Source of the DNA: Mesorhizobium denitrificans
GTDB taxonomy: Bacteria; Pseudomonadota; Alphaproteobacteria; Rhizobiales; Rhizobiaceae
NCBI RefSeq assembly: GCF_003403035.1
Contig: NZ_QURN01000006.1
Span: forward strand, 186,001-250,000
Reading direction: 5' to 3'
DNA: 64,000 nt
This document shows positions 53,176-61,620 of the stretch, piece by piece. The position numbers were made by a program, and so were the translations under genes. The stretch's first letter is position 1. Every line of letters starts with the position of its first letter. The notes beneath the pieces were generated by a model. That model made no database searches, was not told the DNA's origin, and saw only the letters and a program-made list of their open reading frames with translations.

Positions 53176-54132
53176 ATGAAGCCAACCGGCTCCAGGATTG
53201 TCATCTACGCTGCGCTCGCTGGAAATCTTGCTATAGCCGCGACGAAATTTGCGGCGTCCTGGTACACCGGCTCAAGTGCGATGCTGAGTGAGGCGATCCA
53301 CTCGCTGGTGGATACGAGCAATCAGGTTTTGCTCTTGTTCGGGCTGAGGCGCGCGGCCAGACCCGCCACCCCGAACCACCCTTTTGGACACGGTATGGAG
53401 ATCTACTTTTGGGCGTTCGTCGTGGCGCTGATGATCTTTGCGCTGGGTGGAGCGCTTTCGATCTACGAGGGCATTGCAAGGTTGCAAGAACCTACCCCGA
53501 TGACAACGCCTTGGGTGAACTTTGCGGTGTTGGGCGCGAGCATCGTCATCGAATCATTGTCGCTTAGAGTGGCGTGGAAGGAACTCAGGGAGAACGACCC
53601 AAACGGTTCGGCGCTGAGTGCCGTTCGCGGCAGCAAAGACCCAAGCATCTTCGCAATATTTTGCGAGGATGCCGCTGCACTTGCAGGTCTTGCCGTGGCC
53701 CTTCTTGGCATTACACTCGCCGTGCTGCTCGACAAGCCTATTTTTGATGGTATCGCGTCAATCGCAATCGGGCTGATATTGATTGGCACATCCGGCTTTC
53801 TGGCGCGCGAAACACTCAGTCTCATGACCGGTGAGAGCGCCTCGAAGGAAGTGCTCAACGATGCGCGAGACGTTCTCGAATCTGACAAGCGAGTCGTGTC
53901 GGTTGAAGACATATTGAGCATGCATCTTGCGCCGGACGACGTCTTGCTCGCTGTATCCATCGACTTTCGGGACGACATGACGAGTGACGAAATAGAAGAT
54001 GCCGTTTATCAACTCGGGGAGCGCCTTCGTGAGCGACAGCCCGTCATCAAGCGGATATTCCTGCGCCCTGTGGGTCGAAAAGATCATCCGCGCAGCATGA
54101 AGGCGCGCTCAACTGTTCAATCCAGCACGTGA
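53176..54132 (+). CDS. Cation diffusion facilitator family transporter
   Basis: Proton-coupled exporter of divalent metals such as Zn or Fe. 318 residues from MKPTGSRIVIYAALAGNLA; I chose this ATG as it directly precedes the first helix. The metal-site helix has SSAMLSEAIHSLVDTSNQVLLLFG (HxxxD pattern), the second metal helix FCEDAAALAGLAVALLG, and HPFGHGMEIYFWAF. The C-terminal cytoplasmic domain (about 220-300) is typical. Metal preference cannot be told. Confidence 0.87.
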   Translation: MKPTGSRIVIYAALAGNLAIAATKFAASWYTGSSAMLSEAIHSLVDTSNQVLLLFGLRRAARPATPNHPFGHGMEIYFWAFVVALMIFALGGALSIYEGIARLQEPTPMTTPWVNFAVLGASIVIESLSLRVAWKELRENDPNGSALSAVRGSKDPSIFAIFCEDAAALAGLAVALLGITLAVLLDKPIFDGIASIAIGLILIGTSGFLARETLSLMTGESASKEVLNDARDVLESDKRVVSVEDILSMHLAPDDVLLAVSIDFRDDMTSDEIEDAVYQLGERLRERQPVIKRIFLRPVGRKDHPRSMKARSTVQSST

Positions 54133-54155
54133 ATTGAGCGTCGTCGGAGCAATCA

Positions 54156-54881
54156 ATGCGTAATTTCGATTTCAGTTCCTGGCAGGCGGTTCTCACCACA
54201 CTTTTGGGTATTGCGCTGTTTGCGCTCATCAGCATGGGCATCCGCCTTCTTATGATGTTTACGGTGCAGCAGCGCCGCGAGCGCATGAACCGGCAGATCA
54301 ACGAAAGGCTGCGTACGCTGATCGCGGCCTACAAGACGCTTGGCGGTTCCTTCACGGGCAATCTTGCGGTGAACCCCTCCCATCTTCGGGACCAGCGCGA
54401 GGTAAAGGAATCGCACGACGAGGGCGAGGGGATTGTAATTTCAGGTGGGTCAGAACGTTCTCGGCGGATACGTGATGCTGTCGAGGCTGCTCTTGCCGAT
54501 ATCATCCTTCTTGGCACGGAAGAGCAGGTTCGTCTTGCAGAGCGCGCCGCGCGAGACATGGTTGCGGGCAGGCCGGTGCATACCGCCGAATTGGTCGTAT
54601 CGCTGCGAAGCTTTATCCGTATGGCGCTGGATCTCGCTCCGCTCCCGGCCGATTTGCAGGTCCCCGTTCAGGGTCCGGTGCGACCGTCAAGTTCGTCCGG
54701 TTCTGGAAAGGGCAGCAGGCAAGACGGCGAACGCAGCGGCCGGGGTGGAAGTGGCGGCATGGGAATGGGCGCTGGCATGGGTGCCGGTATGGGCGCTGGC
54801 ATGGGGGCTGGCATGGGCCTCGGTTCTGCGTCAGCCTTACACTCCGACGAAACGACCGATCCCGATGAGACGGCAAAATAG
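54156..54881 (+). CDS. Membrane-anchored protein with MGAG repeats
   Basis: Unknown function. 241 residues: an N-terminal transmembrane helix (VLTTLLGIALFALISMGIRLLMMF), a basic helix (QQRRERMNRQINERLRTLIAAYKTLGGSF), a conserved-looking domain to about 170 (SRRIRDAVEAALADIILLGTEEQVRLAERAARDMV), then a Ser/Gly-rich linker and four or more MGAG repeats. It starts 23 nt after the CDF gene, so the two may be co-transcribed. Confidence 0.7.
   Translation: MRNFDFSSWQAVLTTLLGIALFALISMGIRLLMMFTVQQRRERMNRQINERLRTLIAAYKTLGGSFTGNLAVNPSHLRDQREVKESHDEGEGIVISGGSERSRRIRDAVEAALADIILLGTEEQVRLAERAARDMVAGRPVHTAELVVSLRSFIRMALDLAPLPADLQVPVQGPVRPSSSSGSGKGSRQDGERSGRGGSGGMGMGAGMGAGMGAGMGAGMGLGSASALHSDETTDPDETAK
54765..54812 (+). 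repeat. Tandem 12-bp coding repeat (MGAG units)
   Basis: Four 12-bp units close to ATGGGCGCTGGC run head to tail, followed by a partial one. Third-position changes keep the amino acids the same, so the repeat is maintained at protein level. Slippage could change its length. Confidence 0.85.
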
Positions 54882-54910
54882 CTTTGCCGCCACACTTCGT
54901 TATCGAATTT

Positions 54911-55201
54911 TTAAACGTCTGATGTCGCCGAATTTTGCAGCTTGGCGGATATGTCCGTCCAAAGGCGCTCGATGGTAGCTGCTGCGCGCAGCATCTCGTC
55001 TATCTCGTCGGAACTGTCGAGAATTCCCAATCGATCCATCAGCAGGCCAAGTTCAACCTGCTTGCTTTCGATTGCGGGCAGCATGCGCGCCTTGTGCTCC
55101 TCAGTGAGCGTCGATGTATCAACAAGTCTTGCAACGACCTGTGCCGTTTGGGAGGCCAATTGGCCGTTCTCGCGAAGCTGGTTCATCAATTCTTGTGACA
55201 T
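54911..55201 (-). CDS. Small helical protein downstream of a histidine kinase
   Basis: 96 residues from MSQELMNQLRENGQLASQTAQ. The sequence is helical throughout with no membrane segment (VARLVDTSTLTEEHKARMLPAIESKQVELGLLMDRLGIL). Function unknown. It lies 46 nt downstream of the sensor kinase gene on the same strand. A longer frame overlaps the kinase and is not preferred. Confidence 0.6.
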   Translation of the reverse strand: MSQELMNQLRENGQLASQTAQVVARLVDTSTLTEEHKARMLPAIESKQVELGLLMDRLGILDSSDEIDEMLRAAATIERLWTDISAKLQNSATSDV

Positions 55202-55247
55202 GCAAAAGCCATTCGCAAAGGAATGTGGCGGTCTGTTGGTTCGATGT

Positions 55248-57260
55248 TCAGCGATCGAGATTGATCCCGAAGGAACACACAAGGCCCGTCTCCACGAAAT
55301 CGAAGCGAACCTCGCCCGTTGGATCGGAATCCAATACTCTTTGTATCATCCGTGTGCCGAATCCCTTACGTGACGGCTGGCTTACAGTTGGCCCGCCCTT
55401 TTCCTGCCAAACGATCGAAAGCCGGTTATCTGTCGGCGCAAGGTTCCACGATACGGAAACAGTGCCTTTGTCATTCGAAAACGCACCGTATTTTATGGCA
55501 TTGGTCGTAAGCTCGTGAATGCCGAGCGCTAGAGACAGTGCAAGGTTCGGCGCGATGCGCACAGGGCCGCCGCGGAGCGTAAAGCGATCGGGCTGAACCT
55601 GCGCGGTCATGGTGCGTTCAAGCAATTGGTGCAGGTCTGCGCCGCTCCAATTTTCGTGTGTCAGAATGTCGTGTGCCTTTGCCAGTGCAATCAGGCGCAT
55701 CGACAACGCCTCCTGCGCCTCTTTCACACTTGGCGAGTTTCGCAATGTCTGGCTTGCCACCGCCTGCACCACCGCGAGGGTGTTTTTGACGCGGTGGTTC
55801 AGTTCATTCACAAGCAGCTGCCGCTGTTGTTCGCCGCGCTTACGCTCGGTGATGTCAAGGCTGATTTGAACGGCACCAACCAGCTTTCCGTCATTGTTGC
55901 GGATCGAGCGGGCGCTGCTCAGCAGTGTCCTTTGTGCGCCGTTCACGGTCACGTAGGTGTATTCTTCACTCTCCGTTTCATCGCCCCGCATTGCGCGGGT
56001 CAACGGGCGGTCCTGACGTCCTACGACCTCACCGTCGCGTGTGGCAAATGTTTCCGCGACATGCGCAGGAGCGCCGTAGGTCGTGCCTTCTTGCAATGGC
56101 AGGCCCATTAGCTGTGCGGCGTGTCGGTTTCGGATGACCTGTAGCGCGTCGGGATCATAGGTAAACCACACTCCGACAGGCACTGTGTTCATGACCGCCG
56201 CGAGTTCCTGTTCTCGCTCATGCAGTGCTTCGTCCGCATCCTTGAGCGCGTCGGCAATCGTTGCGAATTCAACCACGGACGTGGTCATTGGCTGCACCGA
56301 TTCTCGCCTGCCCAACGCCGTCGCGCGGCCCGCGAGGTCACGCGCTGCTTTGGTAATGCGACGACCGACCAAATAGGTCAGGGCGGTCGATACCAGCGTT
56401 GAAATAAGCCCGATCAGCGCAAATTCGAGAATGGATCGGCGCAACGGTGCTTGTGCTACAGCAAGGGGAATGTTTGCCGAATAGAACCAGCCTGAATAAT
56501 CGGAGCGGACATAACCTGCCAGAAGGGTGGTGCCCTGAAAATTTGTCGAGGTGAATGTGCCCGCGCTTCCCGTGATGTTTTCCAGATATTCCGGGAGGCC
56601 CGGCTTGCCTGTGGTTTCCTCATGCATTTTCGAGCGGGCAACATATTTCCCATTTCGGTCGCCAACACCTATTGTCCATTCTGCGGGGACGGCAGGCTTC
56701 ATTGTATCCCGTATTTCAGTCGTCGGAATTGTGACCGCAAGAATCCATGGATCGAGATTTGGACGCAGTATCGCAATCGCGACAGCGATGCGCTGTTCGT
56801 TGGTGAGGTCGTCGAGATATACGCCGGTGACAATTGGCGCCCCTTTGAGAATTTTCTCGCGTTCTTCCGGTGAAAGAGCAAGCTGCGAAGCAGCATCCGT
56901 TCCCAGAGGGCGCCGGGTGTCGAAAACCTCTTGCCCGTCCAGCGGGAACATTATCAACACGCGGTCTGTCCCCGCCGCGAGCCGCTGCGCTTCCGCATAA
57001 ACATTGGGCATATCGCCATCAAGAAGAGCGGACGACTTGGAAAGGCCGCCGGCAATCGCCTCGAGCTGGTGCAACTCCGCTTCGACAACAAGCTCGACCT
57101 GACGCGCTATCTGCTGGGCTTCCGCTTCAAATCGGTTTCGCGAATTCATCGCGTATACGAAGAGAAGATAGCCGACGAAAAGCCAGACCGGAACGAGAGC
57201 GACGGTTATCAAGCCAAACAAATGCGTTCGCGCTGAAAATCGCGACACCATCTCGCTCAC
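55248..57260 (-). CDS. Membrane sensor histidine kinase, HWE family
   Basis: 670 residues. An N-terminal helix (LFGLITVALVPVWLFVGYLLFVYA) and a second near 270-295 bracket a periplasmic dCache-like sensor of about 240 residues. Then come a linker, a PAS domain (about 355-475) and the kinase. The phosphoacceptor block NELNHRVKNTLAVVQAVASQTLR and the HWE-type ATPase box HELTTNAIKYGAFSN are diagnostic. Partner regulator is likely the adjacent single-domain receiver. GTG (57260) or ATG (57251) may start it. Confidence 0.9.
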   Translation of the reverse strand: MSEMVSRFSARTHLFGLITVALVPVWLFVGYLLFVYAMNSRNRFEAEAQQIARQVELVVEAELHQLEAIAGGLSKSSALLDGDMPNVYAEAQRLAAGTDRVLIMFPLDGQEVFDTRRPLGTDAASQLALSPEEREKILKGAPIVTGVYLDDLTNEQRIAVAIAILRPNLDPWILAVTIPTTEIRDTMKPAVPAEWTIGVGDRNGKYVARSKMHEETTGKPGLPEYLENITGSAGTFTSTNFQGTTLLAGYVRSDYSGWFYSANIPLAVAQAPLRRSILEFALIGLISTLVSTALTYLVGRRITKAARDLAGRATALGRRESVQPMTTSVVEFATIADALKDADEALHEREQELAAVMNTVPVGVWFTYDPDALQVIRNRHAAQLMGLPLQEGTTYGAPAHVAETFATRDGEVVGRQDRPLTRAMRGDETESEEYTYVTVNGAQRTLLSSARSIRNNDGKLVGAVQISLDITERKRGEQQRQLLVNELNHRVKNTLAVVQAVASQTLRNSPSVKEAQEALSMRLIALAKAHDILTHENWSGADLHQLLERTMTAQVQPDRFTLRGGPVRIAPNLALSLALGIHELTTNAIKYGAFSNDKGTVSVSWNLAPTDNRLSIVWQEKGGPTVSQPSRKGFGTRMIQRVLDSDPTGEVRFDFVETGLVCSFGINLDR

Positions 57261-57388
57261 TCGTCGCTTTGAAACGGGTAGGTCATAAGTCGCCGCTCAG
57301 CTTTTTTGCTTAAGATGGAACTTGCTCGCCACTTCTGCGTCTATCATTCCAGAAGGGGAAGCGCAGCTAACATTTGTCATATTCGGGG

Positions 57389-57757
57389 ATGAGGGTCGTG
57401 ACGAGCAAAGTGTTGGTGGTGGAGGATGAGCCGCTCTTGCTCATGAACATTGCCGATGAACTGGTGGAAGAGGGATTCGACGTGATCGAATCTCCGAACG
57501 CCGACCACGCCATGGTTCAACTCGCATCCAACCCCGAAATCGGCGTCCTGTTTACGGATGTTGATATGCCGGGTTCACTCGACGGTCTCGCGCTGAGTTC
57601 CATTGTTCATAAGCGCTGGCCACATGTGATCATCATCGTCACTTCTGGCAAGTTGTCTGCGGAGAAGGCCCAACTGCCGCCGGACGCGATCTTCATCGCA
57701 AAGCCTTATGCGGTGACGGAGCTCATATGCGCAATCAACGCGCAATTGGGAGAATAA
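57389..57757 (+). CDS. Single-domain response regulator
   Basis: Stand-alone receiver of about 122 residues. The acidic pocket ED in VLVVEDEPLLLM, phospho-acceptor Asp in LFTDVDMPGSLDGLALS, Thr in IIVTSGK and Lys in FIAKPY are all present. No output domain, so it probably relays phosphate or acts by protein contact. It is divergent from the 670-residue kinase and 47 nt upstream of the second kinase. Start chosen at the ATG (57389); a nearby GTG is an alternative. Confidence 0.88.
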   Translation: MRVVTSKVLVVEDEPLLLMNIADELVEEGFDVIESPNADHAMVQLASNPEIGVLFTDVDMPGSLDGLALSSIVHKRWPHVIIIVTSGKLSAEKAQLPPDAIFIAKPYAVTELICAINAQLGE

Positions 57758-57804
57758 TGTCAGCAGGCGTTGCTCCATTCCGAGGCCGGTGTTAGCTATC
57801 GATC

Positions 57805-58824
57805 ATGGTTTCTCGCGCCGATCCTCATGCTATTGCGCGCCTTGCTGCAATCGTCGAATGGTCGTTCGACGCTATCGTGAGCAAGGATCTGAACAGCATC
57901 ATCACGAGCTGGAATCCTGCAGCCGCCAGATTGTTTGGGTACACGGAGGAAGAGGCTGTCGGCCAATCCGTTCGTATGCTCATACCGGAGCATTTGCAGG
58001 CGGAAGAGGAGACCATCATTGAGCGCATCAAACATGGGGAGGCAGTCGAAAGCTTCGAGACGACCCGTGTGCGCAAGGATGGAACACTTATTGCCGTATC
58101 GATCACGATCTCGCCCATCAAAAATGCGCGTGGGCGCATTATCGGCGCATCGAAAATCGCGCGCGATATAACCGTTGCAAAAGAGCATGAGCGCCGCATT
58201 CGGCTCCTGATGCGTGAAGTGAACCATCGCGTCAAAAACCAGTTTGCGGTCATTCTGTCGATGGTGCGTGAAACGACAAAGCGGTCCACCGACCCCGCGG
58301 AGTTGGAAAGCCAGATTCGCGAGCGTATCATGGCGCTTTCGCGCTCTCATGATTTGCTCGTAACGTCTGATTGGACGGGTGCAAGCCTGCGCGATCTTGT
58401 GCTGGAACATCTTCGACCCTTCGGCCATGAAGACCGCATATCCGTGTCCGGTCCCGACATTACCTTGCAGTCAAACGCGGTGCAGGCATTGGGCATGGCG
58501 TTTCATGAACTTGGAACCAATTCAGCCAAATATGGCGCTCTCGCGCACGACATGGGCAAGTTGACGGTCGGCTGGATGTTCAAAATCGGCTCGTCCGGCA
58601 AGAGGGAAATGGCGCTTTCGTGGGAAGAAGTGAGCCCCGGCATTTCTGCTGCCGAGGCTGAGGATGCGCGCAAAGGCTTTGGCACCGTCGTTCTGAAGCG
58701 TGTTGCGCCACAAGCGCTTAGCGGCGCATCCGTTTTGGAGCATGAAGCCGGTCGCTACGCATGGCGATTGGAAGCACCGCTTGAATCGGTTGCGGTGCAA
58801 TCGCCTCTCCACGGCACGGGCTGA
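57805..58824 (+). CDS. Soluble PAS sensor histidine kinase, HWE family
   Basis: 339 residues without membrane helices. A PAS domain (about 10-130: IVSKDLNSIITSWNPAAARLFGYTEEEAVG) with a PAC-like end (SKIARDITVAKEHERR) precedes the phosphoacceptor REVNHRVKNQFAVILSMVRET. The ATPase part has HELGTNSAKYGALAHDMG and RKGFGTVVLKRV. The PAS could bind flavin or haem, but the Cys of LOV domains (NCRFLQ) is missing. Confidence 0.88.
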   Translation: MVSRADPHAIARLAAIVEWSFDAIVSKDLNSIITSWNPAAARLFGYTEEEAVGQSVRMLIPEHLQAEEETIIERIKHGEAVESFETTRVRKDGTLIAVSITISPIKNARGRIIGASKIARDITVAKEHERRIRLLMREVNHRVKNQFAVILSMVRETTKRSTDPAELESQIRERIMALSRSHDLLVTSDWTGASLRDLVLEHLRPFGHEDRISVSGPDITLQSNAVQALGMAFHELGTNSAKYGALAHDMGKLTVGWMFKIGSSGKREMALSWEEVSPGISAAEAEDARKGFGTVVLKRVAPQALSGASVLEHEAGRYAWRLEAPLESVAVQSPLHGTG

Positions 58825-58875
58825 TTTCTGCAGGCTGCGTGCTTCGCACAGTCATCTCCAGCTAGTGCTGCCGAA

Positions 58876-58904
58876 CTGTCTCAATACTGTCATGTAGCTG
58901 TAAC
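58876..58904 (+). promoter_or_regulatory. PhoB box (three phased half-sites) upstream of pstS
   Basis: CTGTCTC (58876), CTGTCAT (58887) and CTGTAAC (58898) sit at exact 11-bp spacing, the period of PhoB dimers binding head to tail. The last two form a near-perfect Pho box. It lies about 125 nt before the pstS ATG. Pi starvation should induce the operon through PhoB. Confidence 0.88.
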
Positions 58905-59027
58905 ATTGGCTCGCTATTGGCTCCGTTAACGCCACCAAAGCGGCGTTAGAGGCCGGCCGTGACGGATTGTTCCCTGGCCTCGCACGAATTTTGCAAAACC
59001 AAAACTGTCCCAACAGGAGCAGGTCAA

Positions 59028-60065
59028 ATGAACAAGCTATTCCTAACCGCTTCGGCTGCGGCGCTCACGCTGGCGCTGTCCGCTGGCGTTGCCGCCGCGC
59101 GCGATCAAATTCAGGTTGCCGGATCGTCCACCGTGTTGCCTTACGCCAAGATTGTTGCCGAGCGCTTCGGCGAGACTTTCACCAACTTCAAGACCCCGGT
59201 TGTCGAGTCCGGCGGTTCGGGCGCCGGCATCAAGGAATTCTGCAAGGGTGCAGGCGAAGACACCATCGACATCGCTAACGCTTCGCGCGCTATGAAGGAC
59301 AGCGAAGTCGAGTCCTGCAAGAAGGCAGGCGTTACCGATATTCAGGAAGTGCGTTTCGGCTATGACGGCATCGTATTTGCGACCGACGCTGCTGGTCCGG
59401 ATTGGCAGTTGACGCCAGTCGACGTTTACAAGGCGCTGGCCGCGAAGATCGCAGTTGACGGCAAGCTTGTCGATAATCCGAACACCAAGTGGAGCCAGGT
59501 CAACTCGGCGCTGCCGGATTGGGACATCGCAGCTTACATTCCGGGTGAAAAGCATGGTACCCGCGAAGTCTTCGAAGAGAAGATGCTGATCGCTGGCTGC
59601 AAGGAAGCTGGTGGCATTGAAGCCGCGACCGCTTCTGGTCTCGACGAAAAGGGCGCAGAAGCCGCCTGCAAGGCCGTGCGTAAGGATGGCAAGGCTGTCG
59701 ATATCGACGGCGACTACACCGAGACGCTGGCTCGCATCGACTCCAACAAGCAGGGCGTCGGCGTATTCGGCCTTTCCTTCTACGAAAACAACGCTGACAA
59801 GCTGAAGGTTGCGACCGTTTCGGGCGTTACACCGTCTGTCGAGACTGTTGCTTCAGGCGAATATCCGGTTTCGCGTCCGCTGTTCTTCTACGTGAAGAAG
59901 GCGCATCTCGGCATCGTTCCGGGTCTTAAGGAATATGTTGAGTTCTTCCTTGACGACCAGATGGTTGGCCCAGAAGGCCCGCTCGCTGAGTACGGCCTCG
60001 TTCCGGCCCCGGACGCAGAACGTCAGGAACAGCGTGATGCCTTCACCGGTGGCAAAACAATGTAG
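59028..60065 (+). CDS. pstS: Phosphate ABC transporter periplasmic binding protein PstS
   Basis: High-affinity phosphate-binding protein. The ATG at 59028 follows CAGGAGCAGG and gives 345 residues with the signal peptide MNKLFLTASAAALTLALSAG. The phosphate site contains IQVAGSSTVLPYAKIVAERF, VESGGSGAGIKEFCKG and DIANASRAMKDSE. Two further Cys pairs may form disulphides. First gene of pstSCAB-phoU. Confidence 0.96.
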   Translation: MNKLFLTASAAALTLALSAGVAAARDQIQVAGSSTVLPYAKIVAERFGETFTNFKTPVVESGGSGAGIKEFCKGAGEDTIDIANASRAMKDSEVESCKKAGVTDIQEVRFGYDGIVFATDAAGPDWQLTPVDVYKALAAKIAVDGKLVDNPNTKWSQVNSALPDWDIAAYIPGEKHGTREVFEEKMLIAGCKEAGGIEAATASGLDEKGAEAACKAVRKDGKAVDIDGDYTETLARIDSNKQGVGVFGLSFYENNADKLKVATVSGVTPSVETVASGEYPVSRPLFFYVKKAHLGIVPGLKEYVEFFLDDQMVGPEGPLAEYGLVPAPDAERQEQRDAFTGGKTM

Positions 60066-60165
60066 TCAAATGGCAGGGCAGTGGGGAAAACCTCTTCACT
60101 GCCCTACCTTTTTAGCATCCGTGGGGGCATATGCGCTCTCGTTGAGATGAGTAGTCGGGGACACG

Positions 60166-61620
60166 ATGTCCGGTTTAACAGCATTCCTGTTCGTTCTCGT
60201 TGTTGGTCTGATCGCCTTTTTCGCCGGTGCCGCTCGCGCCCGCGCATTGGATGACGGTAAGATCAAGGCGCATTCCCGTCCTCAATATCATGGTGCATGG
60301 GCCATGCTCCTGGCTGTTTTGCCGGCGCTTGGCTTTCTCATCGTCTGGTCCTTCGGTTCCGGTGCTTACCTGAACAAGCAGATCGATGAACGCGTTATTG
60401 CGCAGACCAGCGAAAAGTCTGCAGTTTCAGATACTTTGGTGAGAAGCCTGGCAGATGGAATCAAGCGTCTCGACGCGCCGGCCAACACCAATCCTCCGGC
60501 AACAATGTCGGAGTTGATGCCATTGCTGGCAGGAAAGGGCGTAACCCTTGCGCCTGATACGCAAGATTACATGATCCCTATCGCGCTCGATGCCAATTCA
60601 ATGGCATCGCGATTCGGCTGGTTGGGCGGGCTCGGCGCGCTGGCGCTCGCGGTGCTTGGTGCGCTCTATGGCATCCGTCAGGTGGCCGTTCGCGAGCGCG
60701 CACGCCATAAGGTCGAGCGGGTAATGCTGGGCACCCTTTTTTCCGCTTCGACAATCGCGATCCTGACCACCGTCGGCATCGTTTTGTCGATGCTGTTCCA
60801 GACCATCGCCTTCTTCAGCGAAGTCTCGCCGTGGAGCTTCTTCTTTGGAACCGTGTGGGATCCGCGCTTTGCAGCCGCCGGGTCCGGCGGCTCACAGGGG
60901 CAGTTCGGTCTTATCCCATTGCTCGCCGGCACGCTCTACATCGCACTGGTTGCGCTACTCGTCGCGGTTCCTGTGGGCCTTATGTCGGCAGTCTACATGG
61001 CGGAATATGCCAGCCGGAACGTGCGCTCCATCGTCAAGCCGGCGCTTGAATTGCTGGCCGGCATCCCGACCATCGTCTACGGTATTTTCGCTCTGGTGAC
61101 TCTTGGCCCTTGGCTGCGCGACATCAGCGCGGTTCTGGCGGGCGGCTCGCCGTTCATTCAGGCGCAGTCCATTCTGACAGCGGGTCTTGTCATGGGCGTC
61201 ATGCTCATCCCGGTCGTTTCTTCGCTTTCCGATGACATCATCACCGCCGTACCGCAGGCGATGCGCGATGGCTCCCTGGGTCTGGGTGCAACACGATCCG
61301 AAACCATCCGCCGCGTCATTCTACCCGCAGCTCTGCCGGGCATTGTCGGCGCGATACTGCTGACTGCTTCTCGCGCTATCGGCGAAACAATGATTGTGGT
61401 GCTGGCAGCAGGTGTTGCGGCCAATCTTACCGCTAACCCGTTCGAAGCGATGACCACAATTACGGTCAAGATCGTCAACCAGTTGACGGGCGACCTCGAG
61501 TTCAATTCGCCCCAGACGCTCGTGGCGTTTGCGCTCGGCATCACCCTCTTCTTCGTTACGCTGGTTATGAACATCGCTGCGTTGGCAATTGTTCGCAAAT
61601 ACCGGGAGCAATACGAATGA
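60166..61620 (+). CDS. pstC: Phosphate ABC transporter permease PstC
   Basis: Inner-membrane permease of the Pst system. 484 residues, long for E. coli (about 319) but usual in Hyphomicrobiales, with an N-terminal extension of about 150 residues that includes extra helices. The permease core starts about residue 190, with WSFFFGTVWDPRF and the EAA-like QAMRDGSLGLGATRSETIRRVILPAALPGIVGA. It overlaps pstA by 4 nt. Confidence 0.94.
   Translation: MSGLTAFLFVLVVGLIAFFAGAARARALDDGKIKAHSRPQYHGAWAMLLAVLPALGFLIVWSFGSGAYLNKQIDERVIAQTSEKSAVSDTLVRSLADGIKRLDAPANTNPPATMSELMPLLAGKGVTLAPDTQDYMIPIALDANSMASRFGWLGGLGALALAVLGALYGIRQVAVRERARHKVERVMLGTLFSASTIAILTTVGIVLSMLFQTIAFFSEVSPWSFFFGTVWDPRFAAAGSGGSQGQFGLIPLLAGTLYIALVALLVAVPVGLMSAVYMAEYASRNVRSIVKPALELLAGIPTIVYGIFALVTLGPWLRDISAVLAGGSPFIQAQSILTAGLVMGVMLIPVVSSLSDDIITAVPQAMRDGSLGLGATRSETIRRVILPAALPGIVGAILLTASRAIGETMIVVLAAGVAANLTANPFEAMTTITVKIVNQLTGDLEFNSPQTLVAFALGITLFFVTLVMNIAALAIVRKYREQYE

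Noticed and set aside
54765-54812. 12-bp tandem repeat considered as a regulatory or CRISPR-like array
   Set aside because: It is in frame and preserves MGAG at the protein level, so it is a coding repeat.
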